NCBI RefSeq assembly: GCF_013266695.1
Contig: NZ_JABRXF010000001.1
Location: forward strand, 1,245,736-1,309,735
From: Hongsoonwoonella zoysiae
GTDB lineage: Bacteria > Pseudomonadota > Alphaproteobacteria > Rhizobiales > Stappiaceae
Direction of reading: 5' to 3'
DNA length: 64,000 nucleotides
Made by a program: the position numbers and the translations under genes. The number at the start of each line of letters is the position of its first letter. Positions within the stretch are counted from its first letter, which is position 1. The notes under the pieces are model-generated. The model was not told the origin of the DNA. It ran no database searches and worked only from the letters and a program-made list of their open reading frames with translations. Positions 1 through 8,862 of this stretch are shown one piece after another.

Positions 1-459
1 GTTCCGATTACCGCGCAGACGTTGGGCGTCATGCTGGCTGGCGTGATGCTGGGGCCTGTCCGCGGTGCGGTTGCGGTCGTTCTGTTTCTCTTCCTGGTGG
101 CGATTGGCGCCCCCCTTCTTGCGGGCGGGCGTGGCGGGCTTGGCATCTTCGCGGGGCCGTCGGCCGGGTTTTTGATCGGATGGCCCGTGGGCGCCTTCAT
201 TGCGGGCGGCCTGATGCGGCAAATGAAAGAGCGATCGGTTATCGTCTCCGCCGGTGTATCCGCTGCTATTGGCGGCATAGGCGTCGTTTATCTTTTCGGT
301 ATCCCGGGGCTTATGCTTCTGGCTGATTTGTCGTTCGGACAAGCGGCATTTGGCAGTTTGGTATACATCCCAGGCGACCTTATCAAAGTGGCTTTGACGG
401 CTGTGATCGCGCAATCGGTGGCGCGAGGATTGCCAAGCGCATTGGTGTCGCGGGTATGA
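1..459 (+). CDS. bioY: Biotin transporter S-component BioY (5' end cut by window)
   Basis: BioY is the substrate-binding membrane component of ECF-type biotin transporters. The frame is open from base 1, reading VPITAQTLGVMLAG, which is the conserved N-terminal BioY signature, so the true start lies upstream; TTG/ATG codons near 22-31 are internal. The visible 152 residues are almost entirely hydrophobic, with several membrane helices and the GPSAGFLIGWPVGAF motif typical of the family. The stop overlaps the start of the next gene by 4 nt (ATGA), so this is the first visible gene of a bioY-ligase-thiolase operon. No bioM or bioN is present in the window; they could lie upstream or BioY may act alone. 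Confidence 0.9.
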   Translation, partial: VPITAQTLGVMLAGVMLGPVRGAVAVVLFLFLVAIGAPLLAGGRGGLGIFAGPSAGFLIGWPVGAFIAGGLMRQMKERSVIVSAGVSAAIGGIGVVYLFGIPGLMLLADLSFGQAAFGSLVYIPGDLIKVALTAVIAQSVARGLPSALVSRV

Positions 460-1868
460 GCTATGTCGGCGCGCCGATAGCCGAGCACGCGCGCCGACCC
501 GCCGACGAGACAGCGCTCGCTTGCGGCAATGACAGCCTGACATGGTCGGATCTCGAGGCGACCGTCGAGGTTATCGCGAGGCAGGCGGCGGGCAAGGCAC
601 CTGCGGGAGCGCGTGTGGTGCTGGACCTCAAGGACCCCAGCGATATCCTGGTTTCCTTGATCGCGACGGCGCGCACGGGGCAGGCGGCGATCCTTCCGGA
701 TCCGAATTGGCGCGAAGGGCTGATGAATGCGCTCAAGCGCGTTGCCGATGCGGCAATCGAACCTCAAGATATTGAAAAATCGGATAAATCCGACCATCTC
801 TTGCATCCCGAGCCGAAGCCGGAAGATGCGTTTTACATTGGCTTCACTTCCGGCTCGACCGGCTATCCGAAAGCCTTCCGGCGGTCGCACCGTTCCTGGC
901 TCGCCAGCTTCAAGGCGGCGGAAGATGCCTTTGGGCTATCCCCGCAAGATCGCATCATGGTGCCAGGCGGCATGTCCCATTCCCTCCACCTTTTCGCTGC
1001 GGTTCACGGGCTGCATCTCGGCGCGACGGTACATCTCGTCAAAAAGTTTTCCCCGCGCGGCGTATTGGCGACGATGATGGAGCGGAAATGCACGACGCTT
1101 TACGCGACGCCGACACAGATGCAGCTTTTGTGCCGTGCCGCCCTTGCCGAAGGCCTCGAAATTCCGGCGCTGAAGAGAATTCTGATCAGTGGATCGAAGG
1201 TGAACGAAAAATCCAGAGGGGTCATTCTCGACGCCTTTCGTGGCTCGGAGGTTTTCGAGTTCTACGGCACCTCGGAAACGAGCTTCGTCGCCTGCCGGGC
1301 ATCGAAAGAAGTTATCCCCGCCGGCTCCGCAGGCCGGATAATGGCGGGCGTGGAGGCGGAGGTGCGACGCGATGATGGCGCGAAATGCCAGGCGGGAGAA
1401 ACAGGTGTCATCTGGGTAAAGAGCGATCAGCTCTTCGATGGCTATGAATTCGGCGAGGACAGCGAAACACGTTTCGAAGACGGCTGGCTGACGGTGGGCG
1501 ATTGCGGCTGGTTCGATGCGGAGGGCTACCTTTTCGTCAACGGGCGGCGCAAACGCATGCTTGTCAGCGCGGGCGTGAATGTCTTTGCCGAAGAGATCGA
1601 GCGGGTGCTCGAAAGTCTGCCGGGAATTGAAGCGGCGGCGGCGTTCGGCATCGACGACGAATTGCGTGGCACGCGGATCGTGGCCGTGGTGTCTACCAAA
1701 TCCGAAACCAGCGAGGGAGAGCTTCGCCGCGCCTGCCTGCAGCAGCTTCCCTCGATCAAGGTTCCGCGACGGATTTTCACCGTGGCGGACTGGCCGCTGA
1801 CGCCGGGCGGCAAATCGGACCTCCTGCAGCTCAAGGTTCTGGCCACAGAGCGGGATGCGGGGTCTTGA
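456..1868 (+). CDS. Acyl-CoA synthetase (AMP-forming), biotin-operon type
   Basis: This 470-residue member of the ANL superfamily should activate a carboxylic acid to acyl-AMP and then acyl-CoA. Visible motifs are the P-loop TSGSTGYPK at 131-139, YGTSE at 270-274, the GDCGWFDAEGYLFVNGR region at 348-364, and a C-terminal PGGK with the expected catalytic lysine near 453. It is slightly shorter than fatty-acyl-CoA ligases. It overlaps bioY by 4 nt and the next gene by 4 nt, so translation is probably coupled. The bioY/ligase/thiolase trio matches B. subtilis yhfU-yhfT-yhfS, a known member of the BirA biotin regulon; by inference the substrate could be a biotin precursor or biotin-derived acid, but the sequence does not show it. 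Confidence 0.85.
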   Translation: MSYVGAPIAEHARRPADETALACGNDSLTWSDLEATVEVIARQAAGKAPAGARVVLDLKDPSDILVSLIATARTGQAAILPDPNWREGLMNALKRVADAAIEPQDIEKSDKSDHLLHPEPKPEDAFYIGFTSGSTGYPKAFRRSHRSWLASFKAAEDAFGLSPQDRIMVPGGMSHSLHLFAAVHGLHLGATVHLVKKFSPRGVLATMMERKCTTLYATPTQMQLLCRAALAEGLEIPALKRILISGSKVNEKSRGVILDAFRGSEVFEFYGTSETSFVACRASKEVIPAGSAGRIMAGVEAEVRRDDGAKCQAGETGVIWVKSDQLFDGYEFGEDSETRFEDGWLTVGDCGWFDAEGYLFVNGRRKRMLVSAGVNVFAEEIERVLESLPGIEAAAAFGIDDELRGTRIVAVVSTKSETSEGELRRACLQQLPSIKVPRRIFTVADWPLTPGGKSDLLQLKVLATERDAGS

Positions 1869-3007
1869 CCCGACCGGTCTTCGTGATAGCGGCCAAACGC
1901 AGCGCGGTGGTCCCGCGCGGCGGCGCATTCAAGGCGATGGAAGTCGATGAGATGGCGGCTCCGGTCATCGCGGATTGCCTCGATGCTGCCGGAGTGACGC
2001 CGGGCATGGTCGACGACGTCATCATCGGCAATGGACTTTACGGCAGCGGCAACCCGGCAAGGCGGATCGCCCTTCTTGCCGGCATTCCGGAAGGGGTGTC
2101 GGCAACGACGCTCGACCGCCAGTGCTGCTCCGGTCTCGACGCGATCGGTTCCGCCGCGCGTCTGATCGCGACAGGCGAGGCGGAGTGCGTTCTTGCAGGC
2201 GGCGTGGAAAGCTTTTCGCGCTCGCCGATCAGGCTGAAGAGACCGCTTGAGCCCGGCAACGAGCCCGAACCCTATGACAGGCCTCCCTTCTCGCCCTGGC
2301 CGGAACGGGATCCGGATATGGGGGATGCGGCAGCCAACCTCGCGAAGGCTTGGCGACTGTCGACGGACCGCCAGATCGAATGGACATGCGACAGCCATCG
2401 CAAGGCGCTTGAGGCGCGAAGCGCGGGCGATCTTGCGGCGGAAATCGTCCCGATCAACGAAACGAGTGAAGACGCCTATACGCGCAAACTATCGCCGGCA
2501 GTGTGCCGGCGGTCGAAGCGGCTGGCGGGTGACGAGGAGGCCGGCGTGCTGGCGGCGACCACGGCGGCGGAAGCCGATGCGGCGGCTTTCGTTCTCGTCA
2601 TTTCCGAAAAACTGGCTGGAAAACTTGCGCCGGACTTCGCCGTGCGGATCACTGGGGTGATGACTTCGGGCGGAGACCCGGGCCTGCCGGGCCTTGCCCC
2701 GATCGATGCAACGAAGCGGCTTTTCGAAAGATCGGGTGTCAGTGTTGTCGACATCGCCGTTGCCGAGGTGATGGAAGCTTACGCCGCACAGGCGATCGCC
2801 TGCGTAGAGGGGCTTGGGCTTGATCCCGCTATCGTCAACCAAGGCGGGGGCGCGCTTGCGCGAGGACATCCCATAGGCGCATCGGGCGCGGTTCTGGCCG
2901 TGAGGCTTTTCGAGGAATTGCGTCGGGAAGGCGAGGGTGCGAAAGGGCTTGTGACGATTGCTGCCGCAGGCGGGCTTGCCACGTCGGTTTTGATTGAGCG
3001 CGTTTGA
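1865..3007 (+). CDS. Thiolase-fold acyltransferase with altered catalytic residues
   Basis: A 380-residue thiolase-family protein, YhfS-like by context. The start is TTG at 1865, sharing bases with the ligase stop. The nucleophile region DRQCCSGLDAIG (Cys87) and the GHPIGASGA motif (His335) are present. Two other thiolase motifs are changed: the usual NEAF reads MEAY (303-306), and the C-terminal catalytic cysteine of the CxG motif is Ala366 in TIAAAGG. Known thiolases need that cysteine for Claisen chemistry, so simple acetyl-CoA acetyltransferase activity is doubtful. It could be an acyl-transfer or hydrolytic relative working with the upstream ligase. Confidence 0.8.
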   Translation: MTRPVFVIAAKRSAVVPRGGAFKAMEVDEMAAPVIADCLDAAGVTPGMVDDVIIGNGLYGSGNPARRIALLAGIPEGVSATTLDRQCCSGLDAIGSAARLIATGEAECVLAGGVESFSRSPIRLKRPLEPGNEPEPYDRPPFSPWPERDPDMGDAAANLAKAWRLSTDRQIEWTCDSHRKALEARSAGDLAAEIVPINETSEDAYTRKLSPAVCRRSKRLAGDEEAGVLAATTAAEADAAAFVLVISEKLAGKLAPDFAVRITGVMTSGGDPGLPGLAPIDATKRLFERSGVSVVDIAVAEVMEAYAAQAIACVEGLGLDPAIVNQGGGALARGHPIGASGAVLAVRLFEELRREGEGAKGLVTIAAAGGLATSVLIERV

Positions 3008-3093
3008 ACGTAAATCAGTTTCAAATGGGACCGCAATGACGCAGGTGAGACCGGATCGGACAATATCGCCGCGGCAAACAGAGGATAGGGCCG

Positions 3094-3543
3094 ATGACCA
3101 GTTCCCGATTTCCGCGTAAAGGCGCGTGCCGGTGCGGGCGTATCGAGATTGAAGTCACAGCACCGCCTTTGATGACCGCGGCGTGCCATTGCCGCGGCTG
3201 CCAGAAGATGAGTTCCAGCGCCTATTCGTTGACCGCCATGTTTTCGCGCCAAGCCTTCCGCGTCACGAAGGGCAAGCCTGTGAAGGGCGGCATGAAGGGG
3301 CCGGAACTCGACCATTTCTTCTGCCCATCCTGCATGAGCTGGATCTTCACGCGGGTCATGGGCATGGATGATTTCGTCAACGTGCGTCCAACGATGTTCG
3401 ATAAGCCGGAATGGACGCGGCCCTTCATCGAAACCATGACAGCCGAAAAGCTGCCCTGGGTGGAAACGCCTGCCCGGCACAGCTATGAAGCCTTTCCGCC
3501 GATGGAAGATTTTCAAAAGCTCATGCGGGAGTTCGCCGAGTAG
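3094..3543 (+). CDS. GFA/CENP-V domain zinc protein
   Basis: A 149-residue protein with the Gfa-like zinc-binding fold. The cysteine pattern is GACRCGRIEIEV near the N-terminus, CHCRGCQK at about residues 32-39, and FCPSCMSW at about 75-82, which together make the usual two zinc sites. Family members were named for glutathione-dependent formaldehyde activation, but most have no demonstrated reaction. An AGGA-containing ribosome binding site lies just before the ATG. It is separated from the biotin operon by 86 bp and may have its own promoter. It converges with the GNAT gene downstream. Confidence 0.8.
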   Translation: MTSSRFPRKGACRCGRIEIEVTAPPLMTAACHCRGCQKMSSSAYSLTAMFSRQAFRVTKGKPVKGGMKGPELDHFFCPSCMSWIFTRVMGMDDFVNVRPTMFDKPEWTRPFIETMTAEKLPWVETPARHSYEAFPPMEDFQKLMREFAE

Positions 3544-3577
3544 CGCTGATTGCCTGCGAACGCGATCCGGCAGGCCC

Positions 3578-4120
3578 CTATTCCGTGTCCAGGCGATACT
3601 TCAGGAAGGTGCTGCCGGCGTAATCCACCTCGCCGACGAACGTGGCACCCAGACGATCAAGCCACCGGAAATGTTTTCTTGAAGGTGGCAGGAGGAACGT
3701 GACAAAGGGGATGCGCCGATCCGACCTGGCAAAGGCGAGCGCCTTGCGGGCGATACGCGTGCCCAGGCCAAAGCTGCCCGGCGTCAGAACGAGGCCGAAA
3801 TCCCATTCGTCGCCCTCTTTTTGAAATCCACCCCATCCGACATAGGACCCGTCGCGGAGGATCGCCCAATGACCGAGGCCATCCCGGTGCCAGCAGTCTT
3901 CCTTGGCCTTGACGAACGCGTCGCAGTCTTGCAGGTCCCAGCGTCCGGTCAGAAGGGGCATATGCTCTGCAACGCGCGGGTCGTTCATATGCGCGAGGAT
4001 TTCGTTAGCCGAAATCTCAGGCAGTCGCGTGAAGGTGATTTCCGGTTCGCAGGTGGCGGTCACTGGCGCTCGATTCAAAGTCGATGGAAGGGCGGTACGC
4101 AATGGATCAGGGCCTACCAT
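3578..4120 (-). CDS. GNAT family N-acetyltransferase (RimJ/RimL-like)
   Basis: The body of this protein fits the GNAT fold: an N-terminal strand ITFTRLPEISANEILAH, a central GHWAILRDGSYVGWGGF strand, and an FGLGTRIARKALAFA segment where acetyl-CoA binds. The acceptor is unknown. The start is uncertain: the frame is open to an ATG at 4189, a second ATG is at 4120, and the recognisable domain begins only about 25 residues after that; no convincing ribosome binding site decides it. The gene stands alone, convergent with the GFA gene. Confidence 0.7.
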   Translation of the reverse strand: MVGPDPLRTALPSTLNRAPVTATCEPEITFTRLPEISANEILAHMNDPRVAEHMPLLTGRWDLQDCDAFVKAKEDCWHRDGLGHWAILRDGSYVGWGGFQKEGDEWDFGLVLTPGSFGLGTRIARKALAFARSDRRIPFVTFLLPPSRKHFRWLDRLGATFVGEVDYAGSTFLKYRLDTE

Positions 4121-4344
4121 CGGCAGCGACGTTCGGGAAGCGGCGATCTCTTTCCTCAACGGTATTTGATCGGCATGCGGGGATTGCACCGCACTTGCCC
4201 ACGCTCAGCGGTCGCGCCCGTGCCCGCTCCTCGCCCGGGCCCGGTATCCAGTCACGGTTCAGCAGGCGGGGGCGATAATGATTTTAACGGCCCGATGCCG
4301 CGAACCGTCTGATAATTCGGAGTACTTAGGGAGGTGGATTGGGT

Positions 4345-4361
4345 CCCGGATCAAGTCCGGG
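4345..4361. repeat. Intergenic palindrome, alphaproteobacterial REP-like
   Basis: CCCGGA-TCAAG-TCCGGG is a perfect 6-bp dyad followed by GACGACGTCGG. Palindromes of this form are common in alphaproteobacterial intergenic regions, and their accidental translation (WVPDQVRDDV) is often called as a gene; the open frame starting at 4334 is such an artefact. The rest of 4190-4432 holds no gene I can support. Confidence 0.7.
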
Positions 4362-4432
4362 ACGACGTCGGAGATGGGGCAGATGCCCTGAGAGGCAGGA
4401 ACAAAGCCGCGGCACGGCTTTTTCCCCGTCCC

Positions 4433-5410
4433 TCAGATCTCGATACCTTCTTCTTCGATATAAAGGCGCACGATTTCCTCAAAGCTCCGATCGGCCTTGA
4501 AGCCGAGTGCCAGCGCGCGGCCCGCGTCGAAGCCGCGCGGCCAGCCGGCGATGATTTTGGCAATCGCAGCATCGGGCTCGTGGCGGATGAGGTTCGTTTT
4601 CGCAGGTCCCGCCACCTTGGCGAGCGTTGCGATTTCCTCCGCGATGGTAACCGCAAGGCCCGGCATGGTGAGGGCCCGGTCGTGGCCGATCTTTTCGCCA
4701 TCTATTTCGGCGGCATGCAGCAAAAACCCGACCGCCGCGCGCGGGCTCGCCATCCAGTGCACCACATCCGTTCCGACCGGCAGCACCGCTTCCTCGCCGT
4801 TCAGCGGTTCGCGGATAATCCCGGAAAAGAAGCCGGAGGCCGCCTTGTTCGGCTTGCCCGGACGGACCACGATCGTCGGCAGGCGGATACTCACGCCGTC
4901 GAGGAAACCCTTGCGCGTGTAATCGTTGACCAGAAGCTCGCTGATCGCTTTCTGCGTGCCGTAGGATGTGAGCGGCGTGCGCTGGAAGGTATCGGCGATG
5001 CGTTCGGGCAGGGGCGCGCCGAAAACCGCGATCGACGACGCGAAGACAAAGCGCGGGCAATAACCGCCGCCGGCGTTGCGGATCGCCTCCAGCAGCGCGC
5101 GCGTCGCGTCGAGATTGATCCGGTAGCCCTTGTCGAAGTCGGTTTCCGCTTCGCCCGAGACGACGGCGGCAAGATGGAAGATGACGTCCGGCGCATGGGC
5201 GATGAGGCGTTCCGCCTCGCCAGGCGCCGAAATATCGCAGGCGTGCGTATCGACGGGCAGGGCCAGCCCGGACGGATGGGTCGGCTCCACAACATCGGCA
5301 AGCGTGAGCCGCGTTATTTCGTCGTCCGCGACCTTGCCCTCCGCGACCAGCCGTTCCACCAGCTTGCGGCCGATCATGCCGGCCGCTCCCAACACCAGAA
5401 CGTGGCTCAT
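4433..5410 (-). CDS. denD: NAD-dependent epimerase/dehydratase, D-erythronate dehydrogenase type
   Basis: A 325-residue extended short-chain dehydrogenase. The N-terminus VLVLGAAGMIGRKL is the NAD-binding GxxGxxG loop; IFHLAAVVSGEAE, FASSIAVFG and SYGTQKAISE (catalytic YxxxK near 151-155) follow in the order seen in DenD. DenD oxidises D-erythronate at C2 to 2-oxo-tetronate. The partner genes of that pathway (OtnK/DtnK kinase, OtnC or OtnI) are not in this window, so the substrate call rests on sequence resemblance alone. It is separated from the downstream repeat region by a short gap and runs in the same direction as the genes at 5487-7200. Confidence 0.75.
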   Translation of the reverse strand: MSHVLVLGAAGMIGRKLVERLVAEGKVADDEITRLTLADVVEPTHPSGLALPVDTHACDISAPGEAERLIAHAPDVIFHLAAVVSGEAETDFDKGYRINLDATRALLEAIRNAGGGYCPRFVFASSIAVFGAPLPERIADTFQRTPLTSYGTQKAISELLVNDYTRKGFLDGVSIRLPTIVVRPGKPNKAASGFFSGIIREPLNGEEAVLPVGTDVVHWMASPRAAVGFLLHAAEIDGEKIGHDRALTMPGLAVTIAEEIATLAKVAGPAKTNLIRHEPDAAIAKIIAGWPRGFDAGRALALGFKADRSFEEIVRLYIEEEGIEI

Positions 5411-5486
5411 ATTCCTCGCACCCCTGTTTGCCTGTTTCGCGCGAGCTTACGGCACGCATGACGGGGGCGAAAGCGGCAACTGCCGT

Positions 5487-5945
5487 TCATCCAAGGTGTT
5501 TGACAAGATTGACGCGGTGCTTGTCTCCCACCCATTCCTCTCCGACTTCGATATAGCTGAGCCTTTTGTACCATTCGCGGTTTTTGCGCATGAGTGCGTG
5601 GGTGAAAAGCCGGATTTCAGGAAGGCCGCGCTTTCGTGCGAAACCCTCGCAATAGCGCATCATTCGTCCGCCGAGGCCGGTGCCCTGGGCATCAGGCGCA
5701 ACGGCGATGCTCCAGATCAAGAGGTGATCGGGACGTTCCATCAGCGTCAGCGAACCGGTGAGCCCCGCATCACCGTCAACCACCAGAACGGTTTCCTCCG
5801 CGATGAAGGCCGAATAATCGGCGCTCATCGGTGCAGGCACCGTGTTTATGATTTCCACATAGTGGCCGTAGGCCGATCGTGCGAGATCCGATACGGCCTT
5901 CGAGTCCTCCGGCCTTGCCTGCCTCAAGCCGGCGAGTTCAGCCAC
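5487..5945 (-). CDS. GNAT family N-acetyltransferase
   Basis: About 152 residues with a typical GNAT core: LLIWSIAVAPDAQGTGLGGR carries the Q/RxxGxG/A acetyl-CoA binding motif, followed by FTHALMRKNREWYKRLSY. The acceptor is unknown. The frame is open to 6017, but that would overlap the upstream gene by 80 nt; a GTG at 5945 (or 5951) puts the start within 14 nt of the upstream stop and just before the recognisable domain, so I chose 5945. It is probably co-transcribed with the isocitrate-lyase-family gene. Confidence 0.75.
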   Translation of the reverse strand: MAELAGLRQARPEDSKAVSDLARSAYGHYVEIINTVPAPMSADYSAFIAEETVLVVDGDAGLTGSLTLMERPDHLLIWSIAVAPDAQGTGLGGRMMRYCEGFARKRGLPEIRLFTHALMRKNREWYKRLSYIEVGEEWVGDKHRVNLVKHLG

Positions 5946-6780
5946 CCTCACGCCCGCGCATGAAGGAAAGAGCCTCGCCGAGGTTTTGCGCCTCATTGAA
6001 CACGGTGAAATCCGCACCGTCTTTCAATCGTTTGGCGGCATTGTAAAAGGCGGCGAAGGCGGCTTGCGACAGGCCGGCGCCGATCGAGACGCGCGTAACG
6101 CCGAGGTCGGACAGCTCCCTGAACGTTGGCTTGAAGCCGGGCCTGCCGGCAAGCACGTTCAGCTTCGCCGGCACCCGGCGGCGAACCTCGCCTATCGTAT
6201 CCAGCGAAACGAGAGCGGGCGCATAGACAAGATCCGCTCCGGCATCCGCATAGGCGTTCAGGCGCTCGACCGCCGCGTCGAGGTCTTCGTTCGAGCGGAT
6301 CGGCGCTTCGGAGCGGGCCGCCAGGACAAAGTCGGGGGCAAGTTCGTTCTTCGCGGCGACGCCCGCCCTGATGCGCTCCACGGCGAAATCCAGCGGATAA
6401 TATTCGCGCTTGCCGCTGGCCTGCGACAGATCCTCGATGGAGCACCCGCAAAGGCCGGCTTCTATCGCGCCGCGGATCGTCGCCGCGACATCCTCCGGCG
6501 CGTCGCCGAAGCCGTTTTCAAGGTCGCCGTTCACCGGTAGCGACGTCGCCTCCGCGATCCTGCGCGCGTGTTCCAGCGCCATTTCCCGCGTGATCAGGCC
6601 CTGAACGTCTCCGCAGCCCTCCGTCCAGGCGAAGCCGGCACTTGTGGTCGCCATCGCCTCGAAGCCGAGCCCTTCAAGGATGCGGGCGGTGCCGACATCA
6701 TGCGGGTTGGGCATGAGGAACGCTTCGTCCCGCTCGTGCAGCGCGCGGAACGCGGTGAGTTTTTCGGAATAAGACGGCAT
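5938..6780 (-). CDS. Isocitrate lyase/PEP mutase family protein
   Basis: A 280-residue TIM-barrel protein of the ICL/PEPM superfamily. Visible landmarks are FLMPNPHDVGTARILEGLGF, LPVNGDLENGFGD (metal-binding acidic region), and GCSIEDLSQ. The longer members cleave or rearrange C-C or C-P bonds (2-methylisocitrate lyase, PEP mutase), but this short subgroup is mostly uncharacterised and lacks the canonical KKCGH catalytic loop of true isocitrate lyases. It overlaps the downstream GNAT start by a few bases. Nothing nearby shows its substrate. Confidence 0.75.
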   Translation of the reverse strand: MPSYSEKLTAFRALHERDEAFLMPNPHDVGTARILEGLGFEAMATTSAGFAWTEGCGDVQGLITREMALEHARRIAEATSLPVNGDLENGFGDAPEDVAATIRGAIEAGLCGCSIEDLSQASGKREYYPLDFAVERIRAGVAAKNELAPDFVLAARSEAPIRSNEDLDAAVERLNAYADAGADLVYAPALVSLDTIGEVRRRVPAKLNVLAGRPGFKPTFRELSDLGVTRVSIGAGLSQAAFAAFYNAAKRLKDGADFTVFNEAQNLGEALSFMRGREGG

Positions 6781-6854
6781 GGCGGCTTCCTCCCTGTCGC
6801 TTTCGATCGACGGAGGCTAAGCCTTCGCGGCCACGCGAAAAGGGCCGGTTGAAC

Positions 6855-6883
6855 GAAAAACGCCGGACCATCGCGGTCCGGCG
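6855..6883 (-). terminator. Rho-independent terminator after the SCP2 gene
   Basis: Read on the minus strand, GCCGGACC-GCGAT-GGTCCGGC is a perfect 8-bp stem followed by GTTTTTC. It lies about 35 bp after the stop of the SCP2 gene and before the isocitrate-lyase-family gene, so it separates the two. Confidence 0.75.
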
Positions 6884-6918
6884 CTCAAATCGGCGTGAAA
6901 GATCCGTGCTATCCCGGG

Positions 6919-7200
6919 TCAGACGATGCTCGAAAGCTTCATGGCGACGCCCATGTCGCCCTCGACCTTGAGCTTGCCCGACATGAAGGCGCTTGTCGGG
7001 TCGAGGTCGCCCGCCAGCATATCTTGAAGGTTTTCGAGCGACATGATCACCGTGCAGTCGGCGTCCTTGTTTTCGTTCGAAACGTCCGTGCCGTCGACGA
7101 AGACGACGCCATCTCCACCGAGGTCGAATTTCACCGTGTCGTCGATACCACCGCCCGCGACCTTGGACTTGATGGTTTCCGTTACTTCCGCCAGCGACAT
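6919..7200 (-). CDS. SCP2 sterol-binding domain protein
   Basis: A 93-residue protein consisting of a single SCP2 lipid-carrier domain: DDTVKFDLGGDGVVFVDG, then DADCTVIMSLENLQDMLAGDLDPTSAFMSGKLKVEGDMG cover the conserved strands and the M-SGK-LKVEGD motif. Stand-alone bacterial SCP2 proteins are thought to bind acyl chains or lipids, but their role is seldom known. A clear terminator follows. The gap to the trehalose operon upstream (7201-7398) shows no gene. Confidence 0.8.
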   Translation of the reverse strand: MSLAEVTETIKSKVAGGGIDDTVKFDLGGDGVVFVDGTDVSNENKDADCTVIMSLENLQDMLAGDLDPTSAFMSGKLKVEGDMGVAMKLSSIV

Positions 7201-7398
7201 TCCGCTCTCCCTGTCTTTCTGTGCCGGACGGTGTCCAGCTTTGGAATTTCCGGCGCACCTTTGCTTACGTTAACGTAATCGTCAAGTTTCGAATCTCGCC
7301 CCGTTCATCCATTTGCGAACGCAAGCCGATTGTCGTCGCGAAGCGTTTCCATCGCAATGAAGGATTTGACGTTGCGTATCGCCTCATGCGCGCCTTGC

Positions 7399-8775
7399 TC
7401 ATTTGCGGTGTGTATCCAGGTCGGCCAGGATTTCCCGTGCCCAGGCCGAGGCATCCTGCGCGCAGATACGGTCGAACATCGCCTGCCAGCGGTCCCGGCG
7501 CTCCTCCAGCGGCATGTTGAGCGCGGCCTGCAGCGCGGCCGCAACCCCTTCCGTGGAATGCGGATTGACGATCAACGCCTCGGGCATGCCCTCCGCGGCG
7601 CCCGCGAAGCGGGAGAGCACGAGCACGCCCGGATCCTCCGCGCGCTGGGCCGCGACATATTCCTTGGCGACAAGGTTCATGCCGTCCCTGAGCGGGGTAA
7701 CCAGCCCGACGCGGCTTGCGCGATAGATGCCCGCAAGCGCGCGGCGGGTGAACGAACGCGCCATGAAGCGGATCGGCGTCCAGTCGAGATCGGCGAAACG
7801 GCCGTTGATATGTCCGGTCAGTTCCTCCAGCTCGCGACGGATTTCGGCATAGGCGTCAAGTTCGGATCGCGAGGGCGGGGCCACCTGCATGAGGCTGACG
7901 CCGCCCCGGTTCTCCGGATAGTCCTCCAGCAGGCGTTCGAAGGCGCGGAAGCGCTCCGGCAGGCCTTTCGAGTAGTCGATCCTGTCGACGCCGATGATCT
8001 GCGGGCGCCCGCCGGTGAGCTTTTCGATCCGCGCCGTATGCCGGCGGGCATCGGGCGTTGTCGCAAGCTTGGAAAAACCCATGGCGTCAATGCCGATCGG
8101 ATATCCCCGCACAAGCACTTCCCGTCCGCCGGCGGACACCACGCTGTTTCCCTTGTCCGTTCCCCCGATCTCGCTGATGACGAAGCGGCGGAAGTTGTCC
8201 GCATCTCGCGTCGTCTGAAAGCCGATGAGGTCATAGGCGAGCATGCGGCGCACGAGCTGATCCGCATTCGGCAGCCCGGCCAGGATCTCCGGCGCGGGAA
8301 AGGGGATGTGCAGGAAAAAGGCGACCTTGTTGTTGACGCCCATCGCCCTCAGTTCGGCGGCGAAGTTGAAGAAGTGATAGTCCTGCACCCAGATGACGTC
8401 GTCCGCCTTGAGCATGGGCCTGAGACGTGTGGCGAAACGTTCGTTGACGCGGCGATAACCTTCCTCGTAGCGCCTGCCGAAATCGGCAAGATCGAGCCGG
8501 TAGTGCAGGACGGGCCAGAGCGTGCGGTTCGCATAGCCGGCGTAGTAATCGTCGTAGTCGGCCTGCGTCATGTCGATTTGCGCAAGCGTGACGTTTTTCG
8601 TGGTCTCCGTCTGAAGCGGGCCGAAGGAGCCTTCGTCGGAGATCGTCCCCGTCCAGCCGAACCAAAGTCCCCCCATTTCCTGAAGAACGTCTACCAGGGC
8701 CACGGCAAGGCCGCCCGCCTTGCCCGTATCCTTGAGTGGCCCGACGCGGTTCGAAACGACGACCAGGCGCGACAT
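7399..8775 (-). CDS. otsA: Trehalose-6-phosphate synthase
   Basis: OtsA joins UDP-glucose and glucose-6-phosphate to trehalose-6-phosphate. The 458-residue product matches the GT20 family along its length: [13 protein letters not shown] with [10 protein letters not shown] near the N-terminus, [41 protein letters not shown], and [16 protein letters not shown] towards the end, which are the glycosyl donor and acceptor motifs. It is the last gene of the run binding protein-permease-ATPase-otsB-GH15-otsA. An AT-rich 88-bp gap at 8776-8862 could hold an internal promoter. Confidence 0.93.
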   Translation of the reverse strand: MSRLVVVSNRVGPLKDTGKAGGLAVALVDVLQEMGGLWFGWTGTISDEGSFGPLQTETTKNVTLAQIDMTQADYDDYYAGYANRTLWPVLHYRLDLADFGRRYEEGYRRVNERFATRLRPMLKADDVIWVQDYHFFNFAAELRAMGVNNKVAFFLHIPFPAPEILAGLPNADQLVRRMLAYDLIGFQTTRDADNFRRFVISEIGGTDKGNSVVSAGGREVLVRGYPIGIDAMGFSKLATTPDARRHTARIEKLTGGRPQIIGVDRIDYSKGLPERFRAFERLLEDYPENRGGVSLMQVAPPSRSELDAYAEIRRELEELTGHINGRFADLDWTPIRFMARSFTRRALAGIYRASRVGLVTPLRDGMNLVAKEYVAAQRAEDPGVLVLSRFAGAAEGMPEALIVNPHSTEGVAAALQAALNMPLEERRDRWQAMFDRICAQDASAWAREILADLDTHRK

Positions 8776-8862
8776 GCCCGTTTCCTACCCCCATTTTGTA
8801 TTATTAACGTCTCTTATATTCTCGTATCCCTGCCTGTTCGGCAAATTCACGCCTGTGTGGCG

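Noticed and set aside
4334-5461. A long plus-strand frame beginning with WVPDQVRDDV
   Set aside because: It starts in a known type of intergenic palindrome and then runs antisense through denD; the opening motif is a common false gene start in alphaproteobacteria.
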